Shown here one piece after another: positions 63,590-64,000 of a stretch of 64,000 nt of DNA. The stretch comes from Symbiodinium natans (taxonomy: Eukaryota > Sar > Dinophyceae > Suessiales > Symbiodiniaceae), in NCBI GenBank assembly GCA_905221605.1, contig CAJNDS010000358.1, positions 742,501 to 806,500 of the forward strand, written 5' to 3'. Each line of letters opens with the position of its first letter. The first letter of the stretch is position 1. The position numbers and the translations under genes are program-made. The notes beneath the pieces are model-generated. The model saw only the letters and a list, made by a program, of their open reading frames with translations, ran no database searches and was not told where the DNA came from.

Positions 63590-64000
63590 AGACCCAAATT
63601 AACCCTAAACCCTAAACCCCGAACCCCAAACCCTAAACCCCAAACCCCTAAACCCCAAACCCTAAACCCTAAACCCTAATTAAGCATAAACCCCTCAGCC
63701 CTGTAATCAGGGTACAGGATGAATCCTACCATGGTCTGGGCCGGGGGGGGAGGGGGGGTTCGCAACCCGAGACTCGAAACCCTAAACCCAAACCAAACCC
63801 CAAACCCCAAAACCCCCAAACCCCAAACCCCAAAACCCCCAAACCCCAAACCCCAAAACCCTCAAAACCCCAAACCCCACGACCCCAAACCCCAAACCCC
63901 CAAGCCCCATAACCCCCAAACCCCCAAACCCCAAACCCCCAAACCCCAAACCCCAAAACCCCAAACCCACACCCAAAAACCCCAAACCCCCAAACCCCAA
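63590..64000 (-). repeat. C-strand telomere-derived array turning into CCCCAAA variants
   Basis: CCCTAAA units up to about 63690, then after a poly-G piece a CCCCAAA/CCCCCAAA array from 63775 to the window end. Long Gly-Phe-Gly-Val frames on minus are artefacts of this repeat. Confidence 0.85.

Overview
The window looks like nuclear DNA of a dinoflagellate. This is inferred from four things. Plant-type telomeric repeats (TTTAGGG/CCCTAAA) are scattered through the whole 64 kb in dozens of short arrays. The genes are broken into tiny GC-rich exons. Many apparent introns start with GC or GA instead of GT and end in AG followed by G. Several families of short inverted-repeat elements (MITE-like) sit between the exons. 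A Symbiodiniaceae or Suessiales genome would fit, but I cannot name the species. No long ATG-to-stop frame is a convincing gene: nearly all long open frames are microsatellite artefacts. The real coding signal is about 70 islands of 20-150 bases, almost all readable on the + strand.

By joining islands so that reading phase is kept and family motifs line up, I recover several split genes, all on +. (1) 1641-3357: end of an unrecognised gene. (2) 4559-24336: a gene of about 24 exons coding for a secreted or Golgi nucleotide-diphospho-sugar transferase-like protein of about 525 aa (signal peptide, Ser/Gly-rich stem, DxD, NTG and HAN motifs). It may run into 24820-25204, which resembles the start of an O-fucosyltransferase domain. 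(3) 25758-26213: exon-like segments ending in a stop. (4) 33963-36982: six phase-consistent exons of an unknown gene. (5) about 40683-43859: a 2-oxoglutarate/Fe(II) oxygenase-like gene. (6) 54945-55582: an unknown gene start. (7) 60498-61314: first exons of a short-chain dehydrogenase. Many other single exon islands lie between these.

The non-coding matter is the most striking part. Introns tend to begin with G-strand telomeric repeats (donor often GTTTAGGG) and end with C-strand repeats just before the acceptor, so each intron carries complementary telomeric arrays at its two ends. Three places show exon sequence duplicated on both sides of a telomeric-repeat intron, as expected if telomeric DNA was inserted with a target-site duplication and became an intron. 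MITE-like elements of at least six families also sit at exon edges, and their terminal repeats supply GC or GA donors and AG acceptors. Other tracts include a 600-bp array of nested palindromes (28606-29215), a 1.2-kb GT/CT minisatellite with a CA counterpart at 40905-41357, a 310-bp poly-C tract, and degraded PARP and HEAT-repeat fragments lodged in one intron.

All exon calls are by eye. Splice sites need transcript data, and GC-rich islands are often open in more than one frame.
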